64,000 nucleotides of DNA from Symbiodinium natans (GCA_905221605.1 CAJNDS010002145.1:173501-237500); one strand, 5' to 3'. Positions 25,031 to 36,118 are shown, counted from the first letter of the stretch. The notes: generated by a model not told the origin, from the sequence alone. Program-made: numbers and translations.

Positions 25031-26480
25031 CGCGCTGCCCTTGGCACCGCCAGCTGTTCTTTGTCTTCAGCGGGAACGCGGTCGCGGGGCCAAACGAGCT
25101 GGGCTCCCTGATGTGAGGCCGCAAACAGTTTTCACACAGTGCAGGGCCATGACAGCACCCTTGGCAATGACTGCGTCTGCCGGTCTGCCCTCGAGACAAC
25201 ACTGCATGAGCACTGCGACGCATAGACTTCACGATGGCTTGCCCTGGCACGATGCTCTCCGGCCTGACAGCATGTCACCTGCATGCACGAGCAATTCTGG
25301 ATCCACCACACGCCGCACGGGGCCCGAATTTTGGATCAGAAACGTGGCACGGAAGCCCGATGCAGTGCTGGGTCGACGAGCAGAACTCAAAGTCAGTGGC
25401 AAAGGCATCAGAAAGGCAAGCAGAGTCTGCTTCTGAGCTGGTCAGAGATGAGCCAGCCTTGCCAAGGGCCCTACAGGCCCACCGATGTACCTTCAAGAAC
25501 GTGCCTACGGTGCCTACGGTCCTTCTTCTCCAGCTCTTGACGAATGTGCGGCTTCTCAAGCCCCAAGACCTTAAGCCCCCTTAGATCCAGATGACCCCTC
25601 ACCAACCCCCTTCTCATGGCAAAAAACACCCACACTTCACGCGCTGCCCTTGGCACCGCCAGCTGTTCTTTGTCTTCAGCGGGAACGCGGTCGCGGGGCC
25701 AAACGAGCTGGGCTCCCTGATGTGAGGCCGCAAACAGTTTTCACACAGTGCAGGGCCATGACAGCACCCTTGGCAATGACTGCGTCTGCCGGTCTGCCCT
25801 CGAGACAACACTGCATGAGCACTGCGACGCATAGACTTCACGATGGCTTGCCCTGGCACGATGCTCTCCGGCCTGACAGCATGTCACCTGCATGCACGAG
25901 CAATTCTGGATCCACCACACGCCGCACGGGGCCCGAATTTTGGATCAGAAACGTGGCACGGAAGCCCGATGCAGTGCTGGGTCGACGAGCAGAACTCAAA
26001 GTCAGTGGCAAAGGCATCAGAAAGGCAAGCAGAGTCTGCTTCTGAGCTGGTCAGAGATGAGCCAGCCTTGCCAAGGGCCCTACAGGCCCACCGATGTACC
26101 TTCAAGAACGTGCCTACGGTGCCTACGGTCCTTCTTCTCCAGCTCTTGACGAATGTGCGGCTTCTCAAGCCCCAAGACCTTAAGCCCCCTTAGATCCAGA
26201 TGACCCCTCACCAACCCCCTTCTCATGGCAAAAAACACCCACACTTCACGCGCTGCCCTTGGCACCGCCAGCTGTTCTTTGTCTTCAGCGGGAACGCGGT
26301 CGCGGGGCCAAACGAGCTGGGCTCCCTGATGTGAGGCCGCAAACAGTTTTCACACAGTGCAGGGCCATGACAGCACCCTTGGCAATGACTGCGTCTGCCG
26401 GTCTGCCCTCGAGACAACACTGCATGAGCACTGCGACGCATAGACTTCACGATGGCTTCCCCTGGCACGATGCTCTCCGG
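25031..26480. repeat. Tandem array D, exact 609 bp period, 2.4 copies
   Basis: CGCGCTGCCCTTGGCACC starts units at 25031, 25640 and 26249. The first two units read as practically identical by eye; the third stops after about 230 bases at CTCTCCGGCCT, with one change (GGCTTCCCC for GGCTTGCCC). Near identity suggests a very recent duplication or ongoing homogenisation. Confidence 0.95.
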
Positions 26481-26665
26481 CCTACCCCCAACCCCTTATA
26501 AAGAGGGGGGGGGATGCTGAAATTGTAATTTACAATTTGGGCCCCCCTGATTTGCGGCACTCCTCGGACGCCAGTTATGATAATTGTAAGTAAAACAGTT
26601 TTACAATTATGCGCCCCCTCCCCCATTTTACATTTTTCAGGGGGTGGGGGTTCCGGCCTGACAGC
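26481..26665. repeat. G/C-tract flanked AT palindromes
   Basis: After a G-run (about 26505) come the palindrome AAATTGTAATTTACAATTT (26520-26538) and, about 50 bases on, AATTGTAAGTAAAACAGTTTTACAATT, which also folds. C-runs follow. This may be the end of a small DNA element. Confidence 0.6.
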
Positions 26666-27830
26666 ATGTCACCTGCGTGCAGAAGCAATTCTTGGTCCCC
26701 ATTCCAGGGCCCACACCGTGAGCTCACGGCCCGCAAGAACTGCGACGTCGGGTGGGGAGAAGCCCTGGGAGAGGAGCGAAGAACGGCCTGGGATCAGAAA
26801 GCGACTAGTTTAGGGATGTTTAGGGTTTGGGGGTTGAGGGTTGACGGTTTAATTCTGCGCCTCCAGTTCGGCCCCTATATTCTCTCGCGGACTCCTCGAC
26901 AGACCGCCGAAAGAATGGGAGCCCTTGTGCAGGGTGTGGTCCCTACAGCCACAACCCTTTGTTTTCCGGGCTGCCTATTTTTCCATATAGGGTCTTAGAA
27001 GAAGAACCTGCAACAAAAAGAGGGCTTGGGGCTGAGAAGGTGTTATTGTATGAGGCTTGCAGTTAACGTAGAGGGGTGACCATAGAGGGGTGACGGAGGT
27101 CTCCCTTTTTTTCACCAAAACAATGTAACCTTTAGCCCTCGGGCATCTGGCCTCTACTTCGCTCTACTGCAGCCTTTGGACAGCGCCACTTGAAGGGACC
27201 GAAAAGGCATAGGGGAAGAATTTCGGAAGAATGTCGGAAGAATTTCTGAAGAATTTCGGGAGAATCGCCACCATCCCGGAGTCAGAGAAATGGCTCTGGC
27301 CATGCAGGAGTTTCGCGAACGCGCATTCCACCGGCTTCAGTTTCACACTACACTCAGAACAACATCTGTTCGAAGCAGGGGCGCTATCCGCTATGGCACA
27401 AAATGGCACAAAGGAGTGCTCAGTGCGATTCGACCTATGCCTAGATGCTCCAAACCTCACAAGTGCATGTCACACATGTCACCAGGTTCACCGACAGGCT
27501 TACTAGGGCTCTCCTATATTCGAGCCACTGAAGCCCATCTACCCGGTCCTGTCTGCCTTGCGGCCTCCGACGGCAACAGGTGCAAGGAGCAGCCAGTGGT
27601 CTTAAACTCAATAAGGGGAAATATAACATATCCCAAGGGCCTAGCTAGACTACTTCAGCGGACGCGCAGGCCAGATCGCAGATCGTCTGCGCGAACGCAC
27701 GGGGCCGAGGGCCCCAAGACGGGTGTCCACTTGGAGCCCTGAAAAAAAAGTTCCTTACCCTCTCCTTGTTGGAAAGGAGTTTGGGCACCCTGATTCTGGC
27801 ACATTTCTTTATGGAGCTTGGAGTATTAGG
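26666..27830. other. Interval without supported gene
   Basis: It contains a short telomere-like tract (TTTAGGGATGTTTAGGGTTTGGGGGTTGAGG at 26812-26842, quoted loosely) and a GGAAGAATTTC-type 12-mer repeated about five times at 27207-27262. Overlapping open frames at 27164-27742 on both strands lack any recognisable feature. Confidence 0.45.
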
Positions 27831-28973
27831 TCTTTGGCGCCTTAACAGAAATAAACAGAAAAGAGGTCCAAAGTATGGGCCTCTTTTTTGGCATCCTTAT
27901 AGCAGCAGACCAGGAGCGAAGTTCTATCATGGGCGTCGCTAGTGCCACTAGTGATGAGGAGCATCCATGTCTCGGCGCAGAAACACTTGTGAACATGCCC
28001 AATGTATCTCTCATATGCGACCACGTCGCCCGCGTACCCATGAACCCGACCCGACAGATGCTGGATGAAAGTGATTCGCATGCACCCCTGGCTACTGCCA
28101 CATCCTGGATCAAGAGCCACGCCAACACCTCACTCAACTGAGAACGGCAAATCTGCTCAGGCTTGACATCTGTTGATCACGCAATACTGGTGATCTCATT
28201 GTGACCACCCACCGTGCAACGATCATCCATCGAACACCGAGTGCCCAAGATGTGCGCAGACTGCACTCTGAAGTGCAGATTCCTCTTGATCTTCCTATGG
28301 GTGTAGAAGCAAACGAACTTGTTCCGGGCAAGCAGACTCATTAGAAGCCTTAGGAAGAGGTGGCGCCCCCGTGGGCCAAATCCCGCAGAAGAACCTCACT
28401 GCTGCTGTCTTGCAACGTCGCCGGCCAGGCCGCCTGAGAAGTAAGGGTCGTTTGCGGAGCATCTTCAAACGAGGAAGCATTTTGTTGGTGGGATGCTTCA
28501 AATGGAAATGCAAGCAATGATCAGTTGAGATTGTGAGCACTGACTGACGCTGGAAACCAATCGAGAAGACCTGCAGCACCTACGCGATTCTATGACTCTG
28601 ATCGCTGCAAGGTAAACAAGCGAGTGGTTTAAAGGTCTACACTACTTCAGCAGACGCGCAAGCCAGATCGCAGATCGTCTGCGCGAACGGGCGTCGCTAG
28701 TGCCGATAGTGATGAGAAGCATCCATGTCTCGGCGCAGAAACACTTGTGAACATGCCCAATGTATCTTCGATATGTTGGGAGTATCCTCTAACATGCTTG
28801 GCTTCTTACTTTGCAGAAAATTTTCCCGCTATTTGACATCCTGCTTGGCATCTTGCTTGTCTATTTACTTGTCCCTTTGTGTCCCTGGAAGAAGGCACAG
28901 TTGAGAGGCTTGACAGATACTTTCCTGCCTCTATCTATGGGCCTGAGCGGTGACGGCAGCAATCGGCGTGTGA
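27831..28973. repeat. Partial duplications preceding array E
   Basis: About 65 bases including CATCCATGTCTCGGCGCAGA and ACACTTGTGAACATGCCCAA occur at 27958 and again at 28720. A segment with CCAGATCGCAGATCGTCTGC occurs at 27671 and 28658. Pieces match parts of the array E unit. No gene is supported. Confidence 0.6.
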
Positions 28974-31650
28974 AGATCTGAAAACACCTGCAGCACTTCC
29001 GCAAAGCTCTGAGCCTGGCAACACCCAGTTCGAATCCCGCCTGTCACTTGGAAGGACTGGGTGATACAGCCGGACACCGCTTCAGGCATTCATCTTGCTC
29101 CGTCACTACTTCTCTCCAGTGCTCACGCAGTGGACACGGCCAACGATAGCTTGCAGCCCAGCTGACACGGCAAATAGCAGAGGCACTGACTGACAAATTT
29201 CTGCACGTTGGCTGAACTGAACAGACACTGAGGACCAGGATCTTACAGTCACAGAGTCTCCGAAAAGACCTGCAGCACCCCTGGCTACTGCCACATCCTG
29301 GATAAAGGGCCACGCCAACACCTCACTCAACTGAGAAGGGCAAATCTGCTCAACCTTGACGTCTGCTGATCCATCGTGCCCACCCACCATCGCGACGATC
29401 ATGCATCGAACCCCAAGGAAGAGACGGCTTTTCCGTGGGCCAGTTCCCGGAGGAGAACATTGCAGACAGGGCCGCCTGAGAATTAGAAGCGTTTGCGGAG
29501 CATCTTCAGACGAGGAAACTTTTGGTGGGATGCTTCAAATGGAAATGCAAGCACTGCAAGCACTGATCAGATGAGATTGTGTGACTGCCTGAGCGGTGAC
29601 GGCAGCAATCGTGTAAAGCCAAATGGATGCCCCGTGTTTCCTACAGCAGCTTGAAGCTGCTCTGCACCGCTTTCACCGGTCCTTTGGTATCTCGAGTCTC
29701 TCTACTCATTATACTCATTCAAGCAAGGACAAAGTGCGCGAGGCAAGATGCCCCATCAGGATTCATCTGACACCGAAGACGGACCATCTGTCTGAGTGAG
29801 ACCCTGAACCCCAAAGCTGGTTTGGGGGACTGTCAACAGTCTGTCTGAGTGAAAGGACGATGAGGAAGCTGCATCGGCGCTGTGCCGAAGATGCCAGCAC
29901 GGCCATTTGTCTCTGCTGGCCTCCACGTCCTGTTGAAGTAACTTGAACAGTGCTTGTGCCTTTCTCCACGTCGCGGGTATTGCGCAGTGGGGCGAAGCCG
30001 ACACTACCAAACAGGATTTAGAACCACCGAAGATCTGAAAACACCTGAAAAACACCTGCAGCACTTCCGCAAAGCTCTGAGCCTGGCAACACCCAGTTCG
30101 AATCCCGCCTGTCACTTGGAAGGACTGGGTGATACAGCCGGACACCGCTTCAGGCATTCATCTTGCTCCGTCACTACTTCTCTCCAGTGCTCACGCAGTG
30201 GACACGGCCAACGATAGCTTGCAGCCCAGCTGACACGGCAAATAGCAGAGGCACTGACTGACAAATTTCTGCACGTTGGCTGAACTGAACAGACACTGAG
30301 GACCAGGATCTTACAATCACAGAGTCTCCGAAAAGACCTGCAGCACCCCTGGCTGTTGCCACATCCTGGATAAAGGGCCACGCCAACACCTCACTCAACT
30401 GAGAACGGCAAATCTGCTCGACCTTGACGTCTGCTGATCCATCGTGCCCACCCACCATCGCAACGATCGAACCCTAAGGAAGAGACGGCTTTTCTGTGGA
30501 CCAGTTCCCGGAGGAGAACATTGCAGACAGGGCTGCCTGAGAATTAAAAAAGTTTGCGGAGCATCTTCAGACGAGGAAACTTTTGGCGGGATGCTTCAAA
30601 TGGAAATGCAAGCACTGCTAACACTGATCAGATGAGATTGTGTGACTGCCTGAGCGGTGACGGCAGCAATCGTGTAAAGCCAAATGGATGCCCCGTGTTT
30701 CCTACAGCAGCTTGAAGCTGCTCTGCACCGCTTTCACCGGTCCTTTGGTATCTCGAGTCTCTCTACTCATTATACTCATTCAAGCAAGGACAAAGTGCGC
30801 GAGGCAAGATGCCCCATCAGGATTCATCTGACACCGAAGACGGACCATCTGTCTGAGTGAGACCCTGAACCCCAAAGCTGGTTTGGGGGACTGTCAACAG
30901 TCTGTCTGAGTGAAAGGACGATGAGGAAGCTGCATCGGCGCTGTGCCGAAGATGCCAGCACGGCCATTTGTCTCTGCTGGCCTCCACGTCCTGTTGAAGT
31001 AACTTGAACAGTGCTTGTGCCTTTCTCCACGTCGCGGGTATTGCGCAGTGGGGCGAAGCCGACACTACCAAACAGGATTTAGAACCACCGAAGATCTGAA
31101 AACACCTGAAAAACACCTGCAGCACTTCCGCAAAGCTCTGAGCCTGGCAACACCCAGTTCGAATCCCGCCTGTCACTTGGAAGGACTGGGTGATACAGCC
31201 GGACACCGCTTCAGGCATTCATCTTGCTCCGTCACTACTTCTCTCCAGTGCTCACGCAGTGGACACGGCCAACGATAGCTTGCAGCCCAGCTGACACGGC
31301 AAATAGCAGAGGCACTGACTGACAAATTTCTGCACGTTGGCTGAACTGAACAGACACTGAGGACCAGGATCTTACAATCACAGAGTCTCCGAAAAGACCT
31401 GCAGCACCCCTGGCTGCTGCCACATCCTGGATAAAGGGCCACGCCAACACCTCACTCAACTGAGCACGGCAAATCTGCTCGACCTTGACGTCTGCTGATC
31501 CATCGTGCCCACCCACCGTCGCGACGATCGAACCCTAAGGAAGAGACGGCTTTTCCGTGGACCAGTTCCCGGAGGAGAACATTGCAGACAGGGCTGCCTG
31601 AGAATTAAAAGCGTTTGCGGAGCATCTTCAGACGAGGAAACTTTTGGCGG
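28974..31650. repeat. Tandem array E, ~1061 bp unit, 2.5 copies
   Basis: Matching points at 28974, 30031 and 31092, and at 29756 and 30817, give periods of 1057-1068 bp. The third copy ends near 31650, where the text changes after a GCGGGATG motif. Each unit includes CAGTTCGAATCCCGCCTGTC. The minus-strand frames of 89-133 codons repeat with the unit but carry no domain. Confidence 0.92.
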
Positions 31651-32265
31651 GATGTGCGAAATGTGCGAAGCAATGGCTCTGAATCTGGAAACGCCCTGGA
31701 TGCAGCGTCGTGGGCGAGGTTGGAAAACTCAGGGTGACTTCGTGGGCTGCAGCACCTCCACCAAAATTCCCCAGCCATCCAGCTCTGTCAGTGCCTTTCA
31801 CGTGCGCGGTTTGGCCATGGATGCAGGCGATCAGGATCAGCGATGGATTGTGATGGTGTTCGTCTGCAGCAGAAGCTACCATCGCAAGCGCGCATTATGG
31901 AGTATCGTCCGGGCAGTTCAGTCGGACCTCACAGCCATCTGAAGCGTCGGGCACGCACCGGGTGCACCGTATGCGAAAAGACTGCCACTCTTGCTTGCTT
32001 TGCTGGATTTACATTACCAATTCCTCAACTTCAGTTTTGTCAATACGTGGTCCCAATGGTCCCAATGGTCCCAAGAATGTGGTGCCACATGGGATCGCCT
32101 GTATCGGAGTACAGGTTCTGCCCAAGCCTGGCTCCAAGCCTGCGAGGCACGACGAAAGGAACTGTGGGCTTCGGGTTACTATGGGTTACTCTTACTTCTC
32201 TTTACTTCTCTATACTTCTCTTTACTACTCTGTACTTTCTCTGTACTTCTCTAGGTGCACCCACT
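31651..32265. other. Interval with CT-rich microsatellite, no supported gene
   Basis: Overlapping plus-strand frames up to 217 codons (31843-32496) and opposite frames compete without convincing motifs. Degenerate TTTACTTCTC units fill 32177-32255, and CCCAATGGT is repeated at 32052-32075. Confidence 0.45.
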
Positions 32266-32330
32266 CCGTTTAGAGTGCTAGGGCTGCTAGGGTTAAGGGC
32301 TTCGGGTTTGGGGTTTAGGTTTTTAGTCTC
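32266..32330 (+). repeat. Degenerate telomere-like repeats
   Basis: GCTAGGGCTGCTAGGG, TTCGGGTTTGGGG and TTTAGG units in about 60 bases, a decayed TTTAGGG-type tract. Confidence 0.65.
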
Positions 32331-32429
32331 CACCCCGGAACCTTCACACCGCACAAAGCCTGACATCCCGAGCCCGTTCAACGGGTCGGGGGTATATAGC
32401 TCGAACAAATGGAGATTGGGCTTCAAGGA

Positions 32430-32651
32430 TTTAGTGTTTGGCGCCCTTAGAATCAGAGTCCCTAGATTGAGCGGCCCCGTCTCACAGGTCACGTGAGCCT
32501 CTTTTGAAACCAACGCCCCGTTGACATACAAGAAGAGTCTTTTCTCAATCCCTGCAACCCGAACCCAACAGCTCTCAACTCGGCCCGAATTCTCGGACCT
32601 GGCCCACAGTATCTGGCCCGCCAAGGAGAAGTTGCCTGTGAACCTTGTCAC
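32430..32651 (-). CDS. Possible exon of unidentified protein
   Basis: A minus-strand open stretch has even composition and a central Leu-Phe-Leu-Tyr-Val-Asn-Gly-Ala motif of the kind found in beta-sandwich (LamG/ConA-like) folds, followed by Leu-Asn-Leu-Gly-Thr-Leu-Ile-Leu. Downstream the frame runs into telomere-like DNA, so only the first 70 or so codons could be coding. No partner exon was identified. The family resemblance is weak; it could equally be a chance frame. Confidence 0.2.
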
Positions 32652-33166
32652 GGGATCCTACTGAGTGTACTCAGTGTACTGTTAATAAATACCAGTAAAT
32701 GATTACCCCCAAAAACAGGCGCATTCAAAAAAACAACTATTTTCTCGCCCTTCTTGCTGCACTTTCGGGGGTAGGGCTTAGCTACGAACGCAGACTCTTA
32801 CAACGGACAGGTGTGGCAAACATATTCTGCCAAGGCATACATCAATCACGCATATATGTCTACGTGCATGCGGGCGTTGCTGGATGGATGCGTGGGCGTG
32901 GCTTGATCTGGCTAGTGCTCAGACGCTGGGACAATAGTTGTAGCAACCTTTCCCCCACCAAAAACCTTGAGCAACTCCTGCACCCTCCTTGCCAGCCGAT
33001 GTAACTCATACAACCCTGTAGAGCCTCGAACAACTTTCAAGCCATAAAACAACTATGACTATAACGAGAAAATGTCCCTAAGCACGCAGGCTCTGTACAC
33101 TTGCATTCTTCTTTCGCCCAGGAGCGCATGGAGCATGGCACCGGCGACTGGCCGCATGCGTTGCAA
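32652..33166. other. Interval without supported gene
   Basis: Mixed-composition sequence with short open frames only. No repeat or RNA feature was recognised. Confidence 0.45.
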
Positions 33167-33225
33167 CATATTCATATTCATATTCATATTCATATTCATA
33201 TTCATATTCATATTCATATTCATAT
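33167..33225. repeat. (ATTCAT)n hexanucleotide microsatellite
   Basis: About nine perfect CATATT/ATTCAT hexamers. They create Asn-Met, Tyr-Glu and Ile-Phe dipeptide frames that are not genes. Confidence 0.97.
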
Positions 33226-33519
33226 CCGTATATGATACTATGCCCGCTATGCTGTAGCTCCATGGTAGACACATTACGTGCTTTGATACTGCACAACGTG
33301 TCCCCAATGTCGGGTCCACAAACTTTGCTGCACAGGGTCGTCGCGCGCAGATGATTACACAGACATCCTGGACATTAAGCCCAAGTTACATTCGGAACTT
33401 CGGGTCTCAAGTCTTGCAACACTCTGAAGTTTGAGCCATGATCGAGCAGCCTGACTCAGAATACATCCAAAGAGGGAAGGGGGGAGCGAAGGCCCGGGTT
33501 CGCCCAGCGCGACCTCGTA

Positions 33520-33581
33520 CCCGAAGGAAGGAAGGAAGGAAGGAAGGAAGAGAGAGAGAGGGAGAGGGAGAGAGAGAGAGC

Positions 33582-33618
<37 letters not shown>

Positions 33619-33622
33619 GACC
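33520..33622. repeat. (GAAG)n and (GA)n microsatellite
   Basis: Perfect GAAG units at 33521-33549 pass into GA-rich repeats with GGGA interruptions to about 33620. Long frames on both strands here are composition artefacts. Confidence 0.95.
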
Positions 33623-33895
33623 CCAATGCAACCGACAGAGCACTTTTTGCGGCTCTGCGACTTCAGCCACCTCGTCAGCTACGTCTTCCATACATCCCCC
33701 AAAGCCGGACCTGCCCACGATCCCTCTGCAGCAGCCGCCTACTTGTTCGACTGTAACTAAATGCACGTACGTACACAAGTACTGTATAGGAAAGTAGACG
33801 TGGAATGCAGGAAAGCATGACAAAGTCACGTACGACCGCAACACTCAGGCTTAAGCAGTCAGCCCGCGAAAGTGAAAAAGAAACGCTTGGGAACC

Positions 33896-34414
33896 ATGTG
33901 TGGAAGAGTGGCTAAAGATGCTAAAGAAGCCGCTATTTCGAACATGGTAGCGGAGCACCCGGATTCAGACCTCGTGGGTGCGATGATGCTAACCGAGCAA
34001 TGGAAGGTAGTACTCGCCATGGTTTCCTTGGCTGTGGCTTTCTTGCTAATGCGCTTGCGAGACAGGAAGAAGTGGAAAGAGTGGTTGCAGCGGAAGAGTT
34101 CGTCCCGGAGCTCTTCTACATTCTTCTACGCACCCCATGGAGCAAGAACCCACGTGATGCGAAGTTGTCACGGACTCAGGAATGGCACCGTGGTGAACAG
34201 AGTGACTCCATGTGCTGTGTGCTGCCCCTGTGGCTTGCGCACAACGGAACAACGCATGATCGAGTACAGGAGGACGTTCCGAGAAGCTGCAGGCAAGTAC
34301 TTGTGGCTGAAAGCAACCATGGTCGTGTTCCTCATGTGCACGGCATGGACTTCGGTTTTCGAAGTGAATGAAGAGCACCGTTTGAGGAAGTTTGTGACCT
34401 GCAACGAGGGGTAA
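33896..34414 (+). CDS. Small membrane protein with His/Cys cluster, unidentified
   Basis: A 172-residue frame starts at the first ATG (33896; GTG at 33872 is in frame but unlikely as a start in a eukaryote) and ends at TAA. After a polar N-terminus, residues 36-52 form a hydrophobic segment (WKVVLAMVSLAVAFLLM) followed by a basic stretch (RLRDRKKWKEW). Residues 78-112 hold YAPHG, His86, Cys91, His92, then PCAVCCPC with Cys106, 109, 110 and 112, a pattern that could bind zinc. A second hydrophobic segment lies at 137-153. Amino-acid composition is balanced and there is no repeat in the frame, unlike nearly every other long frame in this half of the window. A polypurine tract lies upstream and a short tandem repeat begins directly after the stop. 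Function unknown; it may be an intronless retrocopy or part of a mobile element. Confidence 0.5.
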   Translation: MCGRVAKDAKEAAISNMVAEHPDSDLVGAMMLTEQWKVVLAMVSLAVAFLLMRLRDRKKWKEWLQRKSSSRSSSTFFYAPHGARTHVMRSCHGLRNGTVVNRVTPCAVCCPCGLRTTEQRMIEYRRTFREAAGKYLWLKATMVVFLMCTAWTSVFEVNEEHRLRKFVTCNEG

Positions 34415-34415
34415 G

Positions 34416-34500
34416 GGCTCATTTTCAAACACAAGAAAGGGGTCATTTTCAAACACAACAAAGTTCATCAAAGGGGTCATTTTCAAACACAACAAAGGAA
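34416..34500 (+). repeat. ~30 bp tandem repeat (GGGGTCATTTTCAAACACAA)
   Basis: Three copies begin at about 34417, 34438 and 34473 with variable spacers. They start immediately after the stop codon of the preceding gene. Confidence 0.8.
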
Positions 34501-34537
34501 AGACAGGAAACATGGGTCGGCGGCTAGCAAAAGCTGC

Positions 34538-34925
34538 ACACGCGCGATCCGCGTAGAGGGTGCACGGACGAAGTTGCAAACGCACAAAAATGCATTGTAA
34601 AAAGCATGACGACACGCACGATCCGCGCAGAGGGTTCACGGACGAAGTTGTGAATGCGCAAAAACGCAGTGTCAAAAGCATCTCGACACCCACGATCCTC
34701 GCAGAGGGTGCACGGACGAAGTTGCAAATGCGCCAAAACGCGGTGTAAAAAGCATGTCGACATGCACGATCCCCGCAGAGGGCTCACGGACGAAGTTGTG
34801 GATGCGCAAAAACACACTGTAAAAAGCACCACGACGCACACGATCACCGCAGAGGGTTCACAGACAAAGTTGTAGATGCGCAACAAAAGGCATTGTAACA
34901 AACATTTCGACACACACAATCCGTT
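34538..34925. repeat. 74 bp tandem array, five copies
   Basis: The motif AGAGGG..CACGGACGAAGTTG recurs at 34555, 34629, 34703, 34777 and 34851, each 74 bases apart, with scattered substitutions. Each unit also carries GCGCAAAAACGC and GTAAAAAGCAT. Opposite-strand open frames of 97-215 codons are read-throughs of the array. Confidence 0.93.
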
Positions 34926-35760
34926 TGGAAGGAATTCGTATGCTCTGAAGCAAGCTTGCCCGGCCTAGGGTTTAGGCAGCGGGGGGGGTTGGGGGGAGGG
35001 GCGCAGCCCCTCCATTTGCAAGCTCAATGCCCGCATCATGGGTATTAAAAGGGATTCGTATGCTTTGAAGCAAGCCTGCCCGGCTCAGGGTTTAGGGTTT
35101 ATAGGGTTTATGGCTTATAGGGCTTAGGGTTTAGAGTTTAGGGTTTTGGGGAACAGCCTAAAAAAACGGGGGTTTTGGGGGGCGCAGCCCCCCCTCCCCC
35201 CCCATGTGCAAACACAATGCTCGCAGCACATGGGTGTGGCAGGGATTCGTATGCTCTGAAGCAAGCTTGCCCGGCCAAAAAAGAGCGGTCGGGTTGGGCA
35301 GCCCCCCCCATTTGCAAACACAATGCTCGCATCATGGGTTTGGAAAGGATTGGTAAAGTCTGAAGCAAGCTTGCCCGGCCTAAAAAAGCGGGGGGGGGGG
35401 GGGTTGCGGCCAGCCTTGCACGTAGCCTAAACCCTTGTTTTTGGGGCGGAGCAAGTATGCAAACACAACGCCCGCATCGTGCGTTCGGAAAAACAGTCGT
35501 ACCCTGTTTGAATATGTGCCGATACTCCAGTGGGGGGGTTGGGGGGCGCAGCCCCTCTCCCATTTGCAAACACAATGCTCGCATCATGGGTTTGGAAGGG
35601 ATTCGTGTGCTCTAAAGCAAGCTTGCCCGGCCTAAAAAGAGCGGTTGGGGGGGGGGGGTGGGAGGGGCGCAGCCCCCCCCCCCATTTGCAAACACAATGC
35701 TCGCATCATGGGTTTGGAAGGGATTCGTGTGCTCTGAAGCAAGCTTGCCCGGCCTGGGGG
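34926..35760. repeat. Dispersed ~75 bp element linked to G/C tracts, six or so copies
   Basis: Each copy reads roughly CATTTGCAAACACAATGCTC, GCATCATGGGTTTGGAAAGG, ATTCGTATGCTCTGAAGC, AAGCTTGCCCGGCC. Copies or parts lie at 34930-34970, 35018-35082, 35205-35275, 35308-35380, 35562-35635 and 35683-35755. A C/G homopolymer run borders most copies, and telomere-like AGGGTTTAGGG follows two of them (34970 and 35085-35150). Further copies occur at 60.6-60.85 kb and a diverged pair at 61.38-61.54 kb. Confidence 0.85.
35085..35152 (+). repeat. Degenerate telomere-like repeats
   Basis: CAGGGTTTAGGGTTTATAGG and GGGCTTAGGGTTTAGAG units in about 65 bases, one of the clearest TTTAGGG-type tracts in the window, set between two copies of the G-tract-linked element. 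Confidence 0.8.
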
Positions 35761-36118
35761 TCTTTGCTATGAGCGGAAGCTTGTAGCCAACGATGTCCCA
35801 TATCTGTTGAGACATCCTTCCTGAGGCAACCCCACGTGCAAAGCGTAGAATTCCGCCTCCCCACTCGACAAGGCAACGGTGGCTTGCCGAGCACAGCTTG
35901 TTTCAATTATGTGGGATCATGTGGGATCCAAACATCTCCACATATCCGCTCATGCTCTTTCGCGTTTTGGGGTCTTGCGCCCAGTCCGAGTCAGTATACC
36001 TTTGGAGCCTCTTGGTACCTGAATTCCCACGTCTCAGTGGGGAACTTGCACCACCCCACGACCCCTTGCCGAAGACTGTCCCAGGGCCTGGGAAGAGCTG
36101 GCTTCTTCTTCTGCCCTA
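35761..36118. other. Interval without supported gene
   Basis: Unique-looking sequence downstream, on the minus strand, of the basic-tail exon at 36.1-36.3 kb. It could hold its 3' untranslated region. Plus-strand frames are unsupported. Confidence 0.4.

Noticed and set aside
29030-29050. tRNA gene suggested by GTTCGAATCCCGC
   Set aside because: Flanking bases cannot form a T-stem, acceptor stem or anticodon arm; kept only as a B-box-like word.
8866-31650. CRISPR-like repeat arrays
   Set aside because: Units are 600-1200 bp long, directly tandem, with no short repeat-spacer structure and no cas genes.
34046-34693. 215-codon minus-strand frame
   Set aside because: It overlaps the better-supported plus-strand gene and runs into the 74 bp array; the text is array-derived.
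35124-35815. Minus-strand frames reading RALCLQMGG and GQACF repeats
   Set aside because: Translations of the 75 bp G-tract-linked element; the same text appears at every copy.
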